Shown here: positions 1 through 6,754 of the stretch, piece by piece
Numbering within the stretch: position 1 is the stretch's first letter
Layout: the number at the start of each line of letters is the position of its first letter
Source of the DNA: Candidatus Sumerlaeota bacterium
GTDB taxonomy: Bacteria; Sumerlaeota; Sumerlaeia; JADFCT01
Assembly (NCBI GenBank): GCA_026398575.1
Contig: JAPLSP010000533.1
Location: forward strand, 1-8,118
Length of the DNA: 8,118 bases
Direction of reading: 5' to 3'
Position numbers and translations under genes: made by a program
Notes under the pieces: model-generated
The model's database searches: none
What the model saw: the letters and a program-made list of their open reading frames with translations, nothing else
What the model was told of the DNA's origin: nothing

Positions 1-40
1 TCAGCTGCAGCAGGTAGTGCTCGGTGATTTGTTCCGTCAT
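1..40 (-). CDS. Possible start of a leftward gene (partial)
   Basis: On the minus strand an ATG at 40-38 opens a frame that stays open to the window edge, reading MTEQITEHYLLQL. Thirteen residues are too few to assign a family. No clear Shine-Dalgarno sequence precedes the ATG. If real, the gene is divergent from the ATPase cassette and the shared upstream region would include the palindrome at 94-110. It may equally be chance. Confidence 0.25.
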   Translation of the reverse strand, partial: MTEQITEHYLLQL

Positions 41-93
41 GAGACGGACATTACATAAAGGCCTCACGTCACAATAGTTAAATTTTCGGGTTT

Positions 94-110
94 ATGAAAA
101 TTATTTTCAT
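94..110. promoter_or_regulatory. Perfect 8-1-8 palindrome, Fur-family-like operator candidate
   Basis: The sequence ATGAAAAT-T-ATTTTCAT is a perfect inverted repeat around position 102. Its inner 15 bases match the 7-1-7 form of the Fur box (TGATAATNATTATCA) at 12 of 14 defined positions, with one symmetrical mismatch in each arm. It lies between the possible leftward start at 40 and the rightward ATPase cassette, where an operator would be expected. No regulator is encoded in the window, so the binding protein is a guess. Confidence 0.35.
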
Positions 111-130
111 CACCTACTTCAGGCGGCTAA

Positions 131-295
131 AGGCATACAACATTTCAGTGTTCCCGCGAACTATTCTCGGGAATAGATGGCGAAGCGCTGCTAAAGGTTG
201 ATAGAGACCAATATCATTTTCTCTCGGATACATTCCAAAGCAACGGCACGGCGTTCAAGTATGAAGGATCAATACTGTCCGGTCTCCATGATAGC
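131..295 (+). pseudogene. In-frame 5' remnant of the AAA ATPase without a start codon
   Basis: The frame of the downstream ATPase is open back to a TAA at 128-130. The stretch from about 176 to 295 (DGEALLKVDRDQYHFLSD and onward) reads like the middle part of AAA_21-type ATPases, so the homologous region probably begins before the GTG at 296. There is no ATG, GTG or TTG in this frame between 131 and 295. No P-loop (GxxxxGKS/T) is visible here or further upstream. The simplest reading is that the original 5' third of the gene has been lost and this is its surviving coding sequence. Confidence 0.5.
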
Positions 296-1003
296 GTGTT
301 GCGCAGGGCGCCCGAATTGAAATGTGTCAGGGACTTTTTTCTTCACCTCAAGTCTATGGAATTGCTGGCGCCGAATCTCTTGCGCAAAAGAGGTAAGAAA
401 TCAGACGAAATTGGAGGCGGCGGCGAACGGCTCTCTTCATTTATCGGAAAAATTGGGACGGCGGAACAAGCTCGGCTAACCCAGACACTATCGCAGTTTT
501 ACCCGTGCCTGAAGGAGGTTAAGATCAAGTCCCGGCGATTCGGCTGGAAAGAGCTGATTTATCAAGAAAGCATTCCGTGTGGTGGCGAAAAGCATTCCTT
601 CACAGCCCGATATATTAATGACGGCCTGCTGCGCTTAACCGCGATTCTTTCGCTGATGCAAATGGACTTAAATTATGAATTCCTTTTGTTTGATGAAATT
701 GAAAATGGAATTAATCCTGAGATTGCGCAAAAACTTGTTAGCATGCTTCTAGCCGCACGGCAACAAGTCGTTGTTACCACACATAGTCCTCTGGTGCTTA
801 ATTATCTTCCCGATGAGGTGGCGAAAGAGTCGGTCGTTTTTGTTTATCGAAATCGGCAAGGTCACACACGCGCGACGCCTTTCTTCCAAATTCCTGAACC
901 AAAGCAAAAGCTGCAGCTCTTGGGACCAGGAGAAGTTTATCTCGATACTTTTCTTACCGCCATTGCGGATTATTTGACGCGACACAATGGAGATGAGACA
1001 TGA
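296..1003 (+). CDS. AAA/OLD-like ATPase, N-terminally truncated (no Walker A)
   Basis: This is the C-terminal part of an ABC-like AAA ATPase of the AAA_21/OLD type, a cytoplasmic nucleotide-dependent partner of TOPRIM nucleases in several defence systems. Visible motifs, counted from the GTG at 296, are a signature-like YINDGLLR at 106-113, Walker B FLLFDE at 129-134 followed by IENGINPE, and the switch motif TTHSP at 161-165. The P-loop that normally lies near the N terminus is missing; family members are usually well over 300 residues, against 235 here. GTG 296 is only the first usable start codon, has no convincing ribosome-binding site, and sits inside homologous sequence. The stop overlaps the next gene's ATG (ATGA), a translationally coupled pair. 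Base composition is clearly more A+T-rich than after 1585, suggesting transfer. Without a P-loop it should not hydrolyse ATP, so it is likely a pseudogene. Confidence 0.72.
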   Translation: MLRRAPELKCVRDFFLHLKSMELLAPNLLRKRGKKSDEIGGGGERLSSFIGKIGTAEQARLTQTLSQFYPCLKEVKIKSRRFGWKELIYQESIPCGGEKHSFTARYINDGLLRLTAILSLMQMDLNYEFLLFDEIENGINPEIAQKLVSMLLAARQQVVVTTHSPLVLNYLPDEVAKESVVFVYRNRQGHTRATPFFQIPEPKQKLQLLGPGEVYLDTFLTAIADYLTRHNGDET

Positions 1004-1449
1004 GGCTCATCTTGAGCGGTGAAGGCAAAACGGATCTTGGGACATGCGAAAACATTCATGACTCTATTGATTCTCTTTGCCGATGTGATTGCAGCAAATG
1101 CTGCAAATTTCAACCGGGTCCGCTGGCGGTTCTAGCGGATAAACTGCTTGAGCAGCATCTGAATTACTCCTTATTGGATTTCTCATCAGTTTGTTTTATC
1201 TCCATTCATTTTCTAGCTCGGCATAAATCCATTGTCGCTGAATTGCCGGATTGCGCGGCCTTGGAAAATTATCCAGCGCATGAGCAAAGCCCGAGATCAC
1301 CCAAGCGATTGGTAGAGAAAGAGCTGGGATATAAGCCTTCCTTTACGGAATTGTCTGACATGGTCCGCGATGGACGAATTAATCCTTTCGGCATTGATAT
1401 GCCAAGCTACAACGCATTTAAGCAAAGACTGCAAGATGCCGTGCAATGA
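1000..1449 (+). CDS. TOPRIM-like DUF4276-type protein, probably internally deleted
   Basis: The N terminus MRLILSGEGKTDLG carries the EGxTD motif (E8-D12) of TOPRIM-type nuclease partners, followed by FQPGP (37-41). The C-terminal half, with CAALENYP, SPKRLVEKELG, DMVRDGRI and IDMPSYNAFKQRL, resembles the end of DUF4276-like proteins that pair with AAA_21 ATPases. From memory, full-length relatives exceed 200 residues and have a central block with an acidic D-x-D metal-binding motif between the 'VCFIS' region and 'CAALE'. Here those two lie about 20 residues apart and no D-x-D is seen, so roughly 100 residues seem to be missing in frame near 1235-1255. A cluster of cysteines (CRCDCSKCC, 27-35) is odd. 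The 4-base overlap with the ATPase supports a two-gene unit. Family assignment is fair; nuclease activity is doubtful. Confidence 0.62.
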   Translation: MRLILSGEGKTDLGTCENIHDSIDSLCRCDCSKCCKFQPGPLAVLADKLLEQHLNYSLLDFSSVCFISIHFLARHKSIVAELPDCAALENYPAHEQSPRSPKRLVEKELGYKPSFTELSDMVRDGRINPFGIDMPSYNAFKQRLQDAVQ

Positions 1450-1584
1450 TAAGAGCACATCAGTTTGTTTTACTGCCCAAAACACCGGCTGAAATTCGCC
1501 CTCGCATTCGTTCCCGCCGCTGTTTAAGCTACCCACCATCACGGTATCGTCAAAGCCATTTATCTCACGGCAAGGAGACTTCCA
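1450..1584. other. Gap between the ATPase cassette and the DUF1080 gene
   Basis: No gene, convincing promoter or terminator was found here. Composition changes across this gap from A+T-rich on the left to G+C-rich on the right, so it may hold the edge of an acquired segment. The final bases carry the ribosome-binding site of the next gene. Confidence 0.4.
1572..1577 (+). promoter_or_regulatory. Ribosome-binding site of the DUF1080 gene
   Basis: AAGGAG lies 7 bases before the ATG at 1585. This good Shine-Dalgarno match, together with the signal peptide that follows, fixes the start codon. Confidence 0.75.
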
Positions 1585-2571
1585 ATGAGGCATGCACGAT
1601 TATTTGTCTGTATGCTGCTGATCCTGGGCGCCGCGCCGCTGTTTGCTGCAGACGCGTCGGTTGATCCCTTTATGGGCGACTGGCAAGGCGAGCAGAAGGC
1701 CGCCGACGGCTCGACCAAGAAAATCATCGCCCAAGTCATTCCGCTCGGCGCGGATACTTACAAAGCGAATCTGCTGCCGGAATTTGACGTGCGGGTTCCG
1801 CCCATTGCGGTCCTGGATGGCAAACTCGCCGACGGAAAAATCTCTTTTACCGGCAAGGCGGGCGAAGCGACGATAAGGCAAGATGAGTTCAGCGGCAAGA
1901 TCGAAGGCGCGCAATCGTTTACGTTCGCCATGAAAAAGACCGTTCGCCTCTCTCCGACGCTCGGCGCCAAGCCTCCTCAGGGCGCCGTCGTATTGTTGGG
2001 GCCGGATACGAAAGACTTGCAGACAGACTGGCAGCGCGACAACGGCCAGTCTTGCGGATGGAAACTGATCGGCGACGGCGCCATGCAGTGCGTGCCGGGA
2101 AAAGGCTCAATCATCACCAAGCGCAAATTCAAAGACGGGAAAGTCCACGTTGAATTCCGCCTTCCCTACGAACCCGCCAAGCGCGGTCAGGATCGCGGCA
2201 ACAGCGGCGTTTATCTGCAGGCGCGCTATGAAGTGCAGGTGCTCGACAGCTACGGCCTGGAAGGCAAAGATAACGAGTGCGGCGGCATCTATAAAGTCTC
2301 GACGCCCCGAGTCAATATGTGCGCGCCGCCGCTGCAGTGGCAGACGTATGACATCACCTTCCGCGCCCCGGAGATGGACGGCGACAAAGTCGTCAAATCC
2401 GCGCGCATCTCTGTGATGCACAATGGCGTGAAGATCAATGAAGACGTGGAACTGAAAAGCCCGACGACCGCGGCGCCGTTCAACAAGATCGCTTCCGAAG
2501 GCGGCCTCTATCTGCAAGACCACGGCCATCCGGTTGAGTATCGCAATATCTGGATGGAGGAGCTGAAATAG
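1585..2571 (+). CDS. Secreted DUF1080 (3-keto-disaccharide hydrolase family) protein
   Basis: This 328-residue exported protein starts with a signal peptide: basic MRHAR, a hydrophobic core, and a likely cleavage after A21 or A22. Residues about 25-125 form a beta-rich N-terminal module beginning DPFMGDWQGE. Residues about 135-326 match the DUF1080 (PF06439) concanavalin-like fold, shown by the hallmark GNSGVYLQARYEVQVLDSYG at 205-224 and the terminal VEYRNIWMEEL. Some members of this family hydrolyse 3-keto-glycosides outside the cytoplasm; others may only bind sugars, and the substrate cannot be told from the sequence. A strong ribosome-binding site supports the start. The next gene begins 5 bases after the stop and is also exported, so the two are probably co-transcribed. 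The family is especially abundant in Planctomycetota, Lentisphaerota and Verrucomicrobiota. Confidence 0.88.
   Translation: MRHARLFVCMLLILGAAPLFAADASVDPFMGDWQGEQKAADGSTKKIIAQVIPLGADTYKANLLPEFDVRVPPIAVLDGKLADGKISFTGKAGEATIRQDEFSGKIEGAQSFTFAMKKTVRLSPTLGAKPPQGAVVLLGPDTKDLQTDWQRDNGQSCGWKLIGDGAMQCVPGKGSIITKRKFKDGKVHVEFRLPYEPAKRGQDRGNSGVYLQARYEVQVLDSYGLEGKDNECGGIYKVSTPRVNMCAPPLQWQTYDITFRAPEMDGDKVVKSARISVMHNGVKINEDVELKSPTTAAPFNKIASEGGLYLQDHGHPVEYRNIWMEELK
2556..2562 (+). promoter_or_regulatory. Likely ribosome-binding site of the 1361-residue gene
   Basis: GGAGGAG lies inside the last codons of the DUF1080 gene, 14 bases before the ATG at 2577. The spacing is longer than ideal, so initiation may depend on coupling to translation of the upstream gene. 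Confidence 0.45.
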
Positions 2572-2576
2572 CGATA

Positions 2577-5500
2577 ATGAGACGAATTCCTGCGATCCTA
2601 TTCACGGCGATTTTCAGCTTGGCAGTTCATGCGCAATCACAACCAATCGGTTTTGAAGGAGCGCAGTGGATTTGGGAATGGCCCGATCCGGGGCAGGCGA
2701 CGCCGACGCCTGACGCCGGCGCGTGTTATTTCCGCGTAGTAATGACGCTGCCCGAAAATTCGCAGATCAAGACCGCCGAGGCGTTCATCGCCGCCGATAA
2801 TTTGTTCGCGCTTTATCTCAACGGCCAGTTTGTTGGCAAACGGGGATCGAACCCCAATGCCTGGAACCAGCCCAGCCGCTATGATGTGGCCGGCCTGCTT
2901 GCGCCGGGACGAAACGTCATCGCTGTCGAGGCGGTCAATACCGCGCCCGGTCCGGCGGGGCTGATAATGAAGCTGATCGCCACGCTCAGCGATGGGCGGC
3001 AAGTTGCACTGGTGACCGATGACAACTGGAAATGCAGTTCGAAGGAAGAAAAAAACTGGCAGCTGCCCGGCTTCGATGACAAAGGGTGGGGCAAAGCCTT
3101 CATCGTGGGGGAGTATGGCGCCGCTCCCTGGGGCAAGTTCGCGCGCGATCTGTCTAAAATTCAGATAGAGAAAGCCAATCCGTCGGCGAATTCATCCCTG
3201 AATTGGCAGGCGCCCGTCGAGCAAGAGACGATACGCCCCAGTTCAATCGTCGAGGTGACAACGCCTCCCGCCGATTTCCAGTGGCCGGAAGGAATTGTTT
3301 TTTTGGGCGACGATTGCAGCTTGTATCGCGGAAAAAAAGGCGGAACAAGTCACGACAGCCTGGGCGTCACCATGTTCACCGCCCGCAAATCGCGTTCATA
3401 TCCCGAACACGATCTGCCGGCGCCGATTAAAATCGGGCGGAAATTATTCGCGCTGAAACCGGCGCGTCCGGATGCAAAGCCGCGTTTGATGCTTGACGCC
3501 GGCAAGGGCGCCATCGGGACGCCGCATGTTTCCTTCGACGGGCGATGGATATACATGTCCATGGCGCGCGATGGCGAACCGTTCTTCCACATTTACAAAA
3601 TGTCCGCGGAAGGCGGCGAGCCCCAGCGGCTGACGGACGGGCCTTTTCATGACATTGATCCCGCCGAGGCGCCGGATGGCCGGATCATCTTTACCTCCAC
3701 TCGCATTGGAACGTTCGAGGAATACCATTGTCCGCCATCGCGCGCCCTCTTCGCGATGGACGCCGACGGCAAAGACATCCATCCGCTGACGCACACCTTC
3801 ATCTTCGATAATGAGCCGGCGATGTTGGCTGACGGGCGGATTCTGTTCATTCGAACCGATAATTTCTTCGACCGGGGCAAAGTCGAAACGCTGTTGCACG
3901 CGGTTCATCCCGACGGCACGGAAGGCTACACCGAGTTCGGGCTGGACAACGGCCCTGAGTATGGCGGGCGGCTCCGAGCGTTTTATTGCGGCAGTCCCGC
4001 GCCGATGCCGGACGGCCGCGTGGCGTTTGTTTCGGCGCCGGGGATCACCGTGGGGCGCCCCGGAAGCGCGGCCAAGGATATGCGGAACTTCTCCATTCAG
4101 GCGGGCGACGTTGCGGCCCTGCTGGATGGAAGGCTGATCTGCACGCTTGCGCGATTGGCTCCCGATCAAGCAATAGTCAAGAAAAACCAGCGCGTGGCGA
4201 TGGACCTCAGTTACGAAAAGATCGGCATTTTCGATCCGGACGGCAAACAGATCAGCGTGACGATCCTGCATGACGCCACGGGCGCGCCGCTGCATTCGCC
4301 GTCGTTCCTCGGCGCGCGGCCGCGGCCGCCGATCCTGGCGAAGAAAGTGGACCGCACGAAGGAAGACGATGTCCACGCGACGGGTTTTCTTTTCTGCCAA
4401 AACGCGCGCTTTACAAAGAATACAGCGGCAGGATGGCCGAATGTGCGCGCCATCCGCGTATTGATGGGCAAAGGGCTCACGATGCGCTCGTCGCATGCCT
4501 ACATCGTTCACGCCGGCAACGATGTGACGGAACTTGGGACCGTTCCGCTGGCGCCGGATGGATCGTTCTCCATCGAAGTCCCGGCGGACCGTGCGATCTC
4601 CTTTCAGGCGGTGGACGCCGAAGGGCGCTCGGAGCTGAATGAAATGTCGTGGATCTATGTGCGTCCGGGCGAGAGCCGGGGCTGCATCGGCTGTCATCAG
4701 CCGCGCCAAACGGCGCCGCCGCGCGCGGGAACGCAACTGGCTCAGGCCTTCCGCGTCCCGCCGCTGAGATTGCTGGGCCAGGGGCAGCCGCACCGCTTCC
4801 GGGGCAACAATGCCGCCGTGACCGGACTGATGGAAATGCAGTTTGACCGGTACCGCGAAATGGACGGGCTCAACCGGCACAGCGAGACGGCTGATCCTCT
4901 CGCCACCGGCGCCCAGGAAGTGAGCGCGCTGTGCGCGCAATTGAAAGGCGCCGACTCAGGGCTGAAAATATCGGCGGCGCAGCGGCTTGCGATTTTTCGC
5001 GACCGCGCGGCGGCGGCGGCGCTGGCCGAGCGTCTCGGCGATGAAGATCGCGAAGCGCGCGTGGCCGCCGCGATGGCGTTGGCTGCCTGCGGCACGCGAG
5101 AGTCCATGAAGCCGTTGCTGGCCGCGCTAGACGATGCCGATCCGCTGGCGGCGCAGGCGGCGGCAGTGGCGATGGAAAATCTGACGGGACACTCCGAAGA
5201 ATTCAATGCCTTTGCGGAATCGGAACAACATTTGAAAGAGGCGGAAAAATGGCGCGCATGGTTTCGCCAAACCAATTGGGACGCTATCGAGCAAGACCTT
5301 GTCCGCCGGATGGAAAGCGCCGACCGGGACGTCGTGCGGCGCGCAGCCGTGGCTCTGGGACACATTGGCGGCGAGGCCGCTCGCGCCGCATTGCGCAAAT
5401 ATGTCACCCGTGAGCGGGAGAATAATCCCTATCCGGAATGGGGCAAAACCCATCGCGGAGACGGCGCCAAATTCAATGCGGCTTCGCCGGCCAATCCGCG

Positions 5501-6662
5501 AACCCTTCAGGCCGCGACGCGCTCCCTTGGATATCTGAAAGACGCTACGGCGATTCCGATGCTGGCCGAAGCGATCGGACGCAACAGCGACCCCGAGACG
5601 GCGAATCTCTTCCTGACCGAGGCCGCGGTTGAGGCTTTGGGGAGGATCGGAACGCCGGATGCGGAAGAGGCGCTGATCAAGGCGCTGACGGGCTTGAAGG
5701 ACTATTTTTATTACGTCGGCTGGTATGGCGATCACAGCGCGCTCTATGCCTGCCACTCTTCGCCGGCGCACTACCTCATCGCCGAAGCGCTGGACTCGAT
5801 GGGCGCCAAACGGGCCGGCGCCATTCTGCCGCATCTGATCCGCTCGGTCCCGACCGATCCGGATCGCGCGCTAATGCCGGGCAATGACGATTGTGAAGCG
5901 CTTGTCGGCCGCGTCATCCGCCGCAGCGGCGCCGAGGCGATGGTGACGGAAACCTGCCTCTCGCTCCTTGGCGATCAGCAAACTTCCCGGACCAAAGAAA
6001 TTGCGGATGCGATTTCCAAAACCTATGCGGCCTGGGCCGGAAAGCCCGATCCGGAAAATCGCGCGGCGCAAATCCTGTCGCTCGTTTGCCGCGACCGGAA
6101 ATATGAGCCGCGCATCCGTGCGGCACTGGATCGTTATCGCGCAAAACCGGCTGAGAATTTTGTGCGGGCTTTTGCCGGCGGCGGCCTGCCGCGAAGCCTG
6201 CCGGTGAAAAATTGGGTTTGCTTTTTCCTTGCGCGCGAATTGGGTAACCTGCGCGATCCGCAATCGGTGGATTCGCTCATTGCGGTGTTGGAGCAATGCC
6301 CCAAGGAAGCCGCGAAAGGCTATCCGGACCCATGCGAACCGGGCGTGCTCTTTTTGCACAACGAACTGACGCCGTGCTATCGCGCCGCCGCTGCATGGGC
6401 GCTGGGGCGGATCGGAGACCGCCGCGCGGCGCCGGTATTGCTTAAAGTGATTGGCGACCTGGACAACGCGCCCGACACGCGATATGCGGCGGCAGAGGCC
6501 TTGGGATGCATCGCCGATCCGGCAAGCGCCGATGCCATCCGCAAACTGGCGGCCAACTATCCTGATATCACCACCCGAAAAGCATTATTGCGGGCATGCC
6601 AGGGGAGCGGGGGGGACCTAAGGGACCTAAGGGACGAAAGGGACGCCAAGCGCCTCGATTGA
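2577..6662 (+). CDS. Giant exported HZS-alpha-like c-haem protein with HEAT repeats
   Basis: This 1361-residue protein begins with a signal peptide (MRRIPAILF to VHA, cleavage after about A19), placing it outside the cytoplasm. Residues about 26-185 resemble the jelly-roll sugar-binding domain at the N terminus of alpha-L-rhamnosidases (GAQWIW, YLNGQFVGK, WNQPSRYDV). Residues about 300-560 form a TolB-like beta-propeller with repeated DGR-plus-strand motifs. Residues about 600-710 match the region around the second haem of hydrazine synthase alpha (ISFQAVDAEG, VRPGE) and end in C703-I-G-C706-H707, a covalent c-type haem site. From about 780 to 1345 come HEAT-like helical repeats (AAVALGHIG, AAVEALGRIG, AAAAWALGRIG). 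Such proteins are widespread in PVC bacteria that do not perform anammox, so hydrazine synthesis should not be inferred. A sugar-directed redox or scaffold role is a guess. The last 15 residues come from a 9-base tandem repeat. Confidence 0.82.
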   Translation: MRRIPAILFTAIFSLAVHAQSQPIGFEGAQWIWEWPDPGQATPTPDAGACYFRVVMTLPENSQIKTAEAFIAADNLFALYLNGQFVGKRGSNPNAWNQPSRYDVAGLLAPGRNVIAVEAVNTAPGPAGLIMKLIATLSDGRQVALVTDDNWKCSSKEEKNWQLPGFDDKGWGKAFIVGEYGAAPWGKFARDLSKIQIEKANPSANSSLNWQAPVEQETIRPSSIVEVTTPPADFQWPEGIVFLGDDCSLYRGKKGGTSHDSLGVTMFTARKSRSYPEHDLPAPIKIGRKLFALKPARPDAKPRLMLDAGKGAIGTPHVSFDGRWIYMSMARDGEPFFHIYKMSAEGGEPQRLTDGPFHDIDPAEAPDGRIIFTSTRIGTFEEYHCPPSRALFAMDADGKDIHPLTHTFIFDNEPAMLADGRILFIRTDNFFDRGKVETLLHAVHPDGTEGYTEFGLDNGPEYGGRLRAFYCGSPAPMPDGRVAFVSAPGITVGRPGSAAKDMRNFSIQAGDVAALLDGRLICTLARLAPDQAIVKKNQRVAMDLSYEKIGIFDPDGKQISVTILHDATGAPLHSPSFLGARPRPPILAKKVDRTKEDDVHATGFLFCQNARFTKNTAAGWPNVRAIRVLMGKGLTMRSSHAYIVHAGNDVTELGTVPLAPDGSFSIEVPADRAISFQAVDAEGRSELNEMSWIYVRPGESRGCIGCHQPRQTAPPRAGTQLAQAFRVPPLRLLGQGQPHRFRGNNAAVTGLMEMQFDRYREMDGLNRHSETADPLATGAQEVSALCAQLKGADSGLKISAAQRLAIFRDRAAAAALAERLGDEDREARVAAAMALAACGTRESMKPLLAALDDADPLAAQAAAVAMENLTGHSEEFNAFAESEQHLKEAEKWRAWFRQTNWDAIEQDLVRRMESADRDVVRRAAVALGHIGGEAARAALRKYVTRERENNPYPEWGKTHRGDGAKFNAASPANPRTLQAATRSLGYLKDATAIPMLAEAIGRNSDPETANLFLTEAAVEALGRIGTPDAEEALIKALTGLKDYFYYVGWYGDHSALYACHSSPAHYLIAEALDSMGAKRAGAILPHLIRSVPTDPDRALMPGNDDCEALVGRVIRRSGAEAMVTETCLSLLGDQQTSRTKEIADAISKTYAAWAGKPDPENRAAQILSLVCRDRKYEPRIRAALDRYRAKPAENFVRAFAGGGLPRSLPVKNWVCFFLARELGNLRDPQSVDSLIAVLEQCPKEAAKGYPDPCEPGVLFLHNELTPCYRAAAAWALGRIGDRRAAPVLLKVIGDLDNAPDTRYAAAEALGCIADPASADAIRKLAANYPDITTRKALLRACQGSGGDLRDLRDERDAKRLD
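6613..6648 (+). repeat. Four-unit 9-base tandem repeat at the 3' end of the giant gene
   Basis: Four adjacent 9-mers, GGGACCTAA twice, then GGGACGAAA and GGGACGCCA, form the end of the reading frame. Because 9 is a multiple of 3 they read as repeated three-residue units (DLR, DLR, DER, DAK). They follow the final HEAT-like helix directly and give a charged tail unrelated to the fold. Confidence 0.85.
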
Positions 6663-6686
6663 AAATTTGCCCTGCCATGTCTTCGC

Positions 6687-6716
6687 TTGAATTTCGCGCG
6701 TGGGAGAAGGTATAAG
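6687..6716 (+). promoter_or_regulatory. Candidate sigma-70-type promoter for waaA
   Basis: TTGAAT at 6687-6692 and TATAAG at 6711-6716 are separated by 18 bases. They match the -35 consensus at 4 of 6 and the -10 consensus at 5 of 6 positions. Transcription would start near 6723, about 30 bases before the waaA ATG. This suggests waaA is transcribed separately from the upstream pair. Ribosome-binding sequence before the ATG is weak (GGAATGAG at 6741-6748). Confidence 0.45.
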
Positions 6717-6754
6717 ACGCATGGCATCGTTATTTTTCGCGGAATGAGCGTGCA

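Noticed and set aside
94..201. Small 35-codon frame MKIIFITYFRRLKAY and onward
   Set aside because: Its ATG is part of the palindrome, no ribosome-binding site precedes it, and the ATPase-like sequence lies in a different frame across the same bases.
1446..1664. Possible third gene overlapping the TOPRIM stop by ATGA
   Set aside because: The 72-residue product has no recognisable motif, a composition unlike a folded protein, and overlaps the signal-peptide region of the well-supported DUF1080 gene.
3444..4940. Long minus-strand open frame of 498 codons opposite the giant gene
   Set aside because: It is Arg/His-rich, has no recognisable domain or signal, and is antisense to a well-supported gene in G+C-rich DNA, where such frames arise from codon bias.
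2577..6662. True hydrazine synthase and an anammox lifestyle
   Set aside because: Only the region around the CxxCH haem resembles the alpha subunit; no other hydrazine synthase subunit gene is present, and such domains are widespread in non-anammox PVC bacteria.
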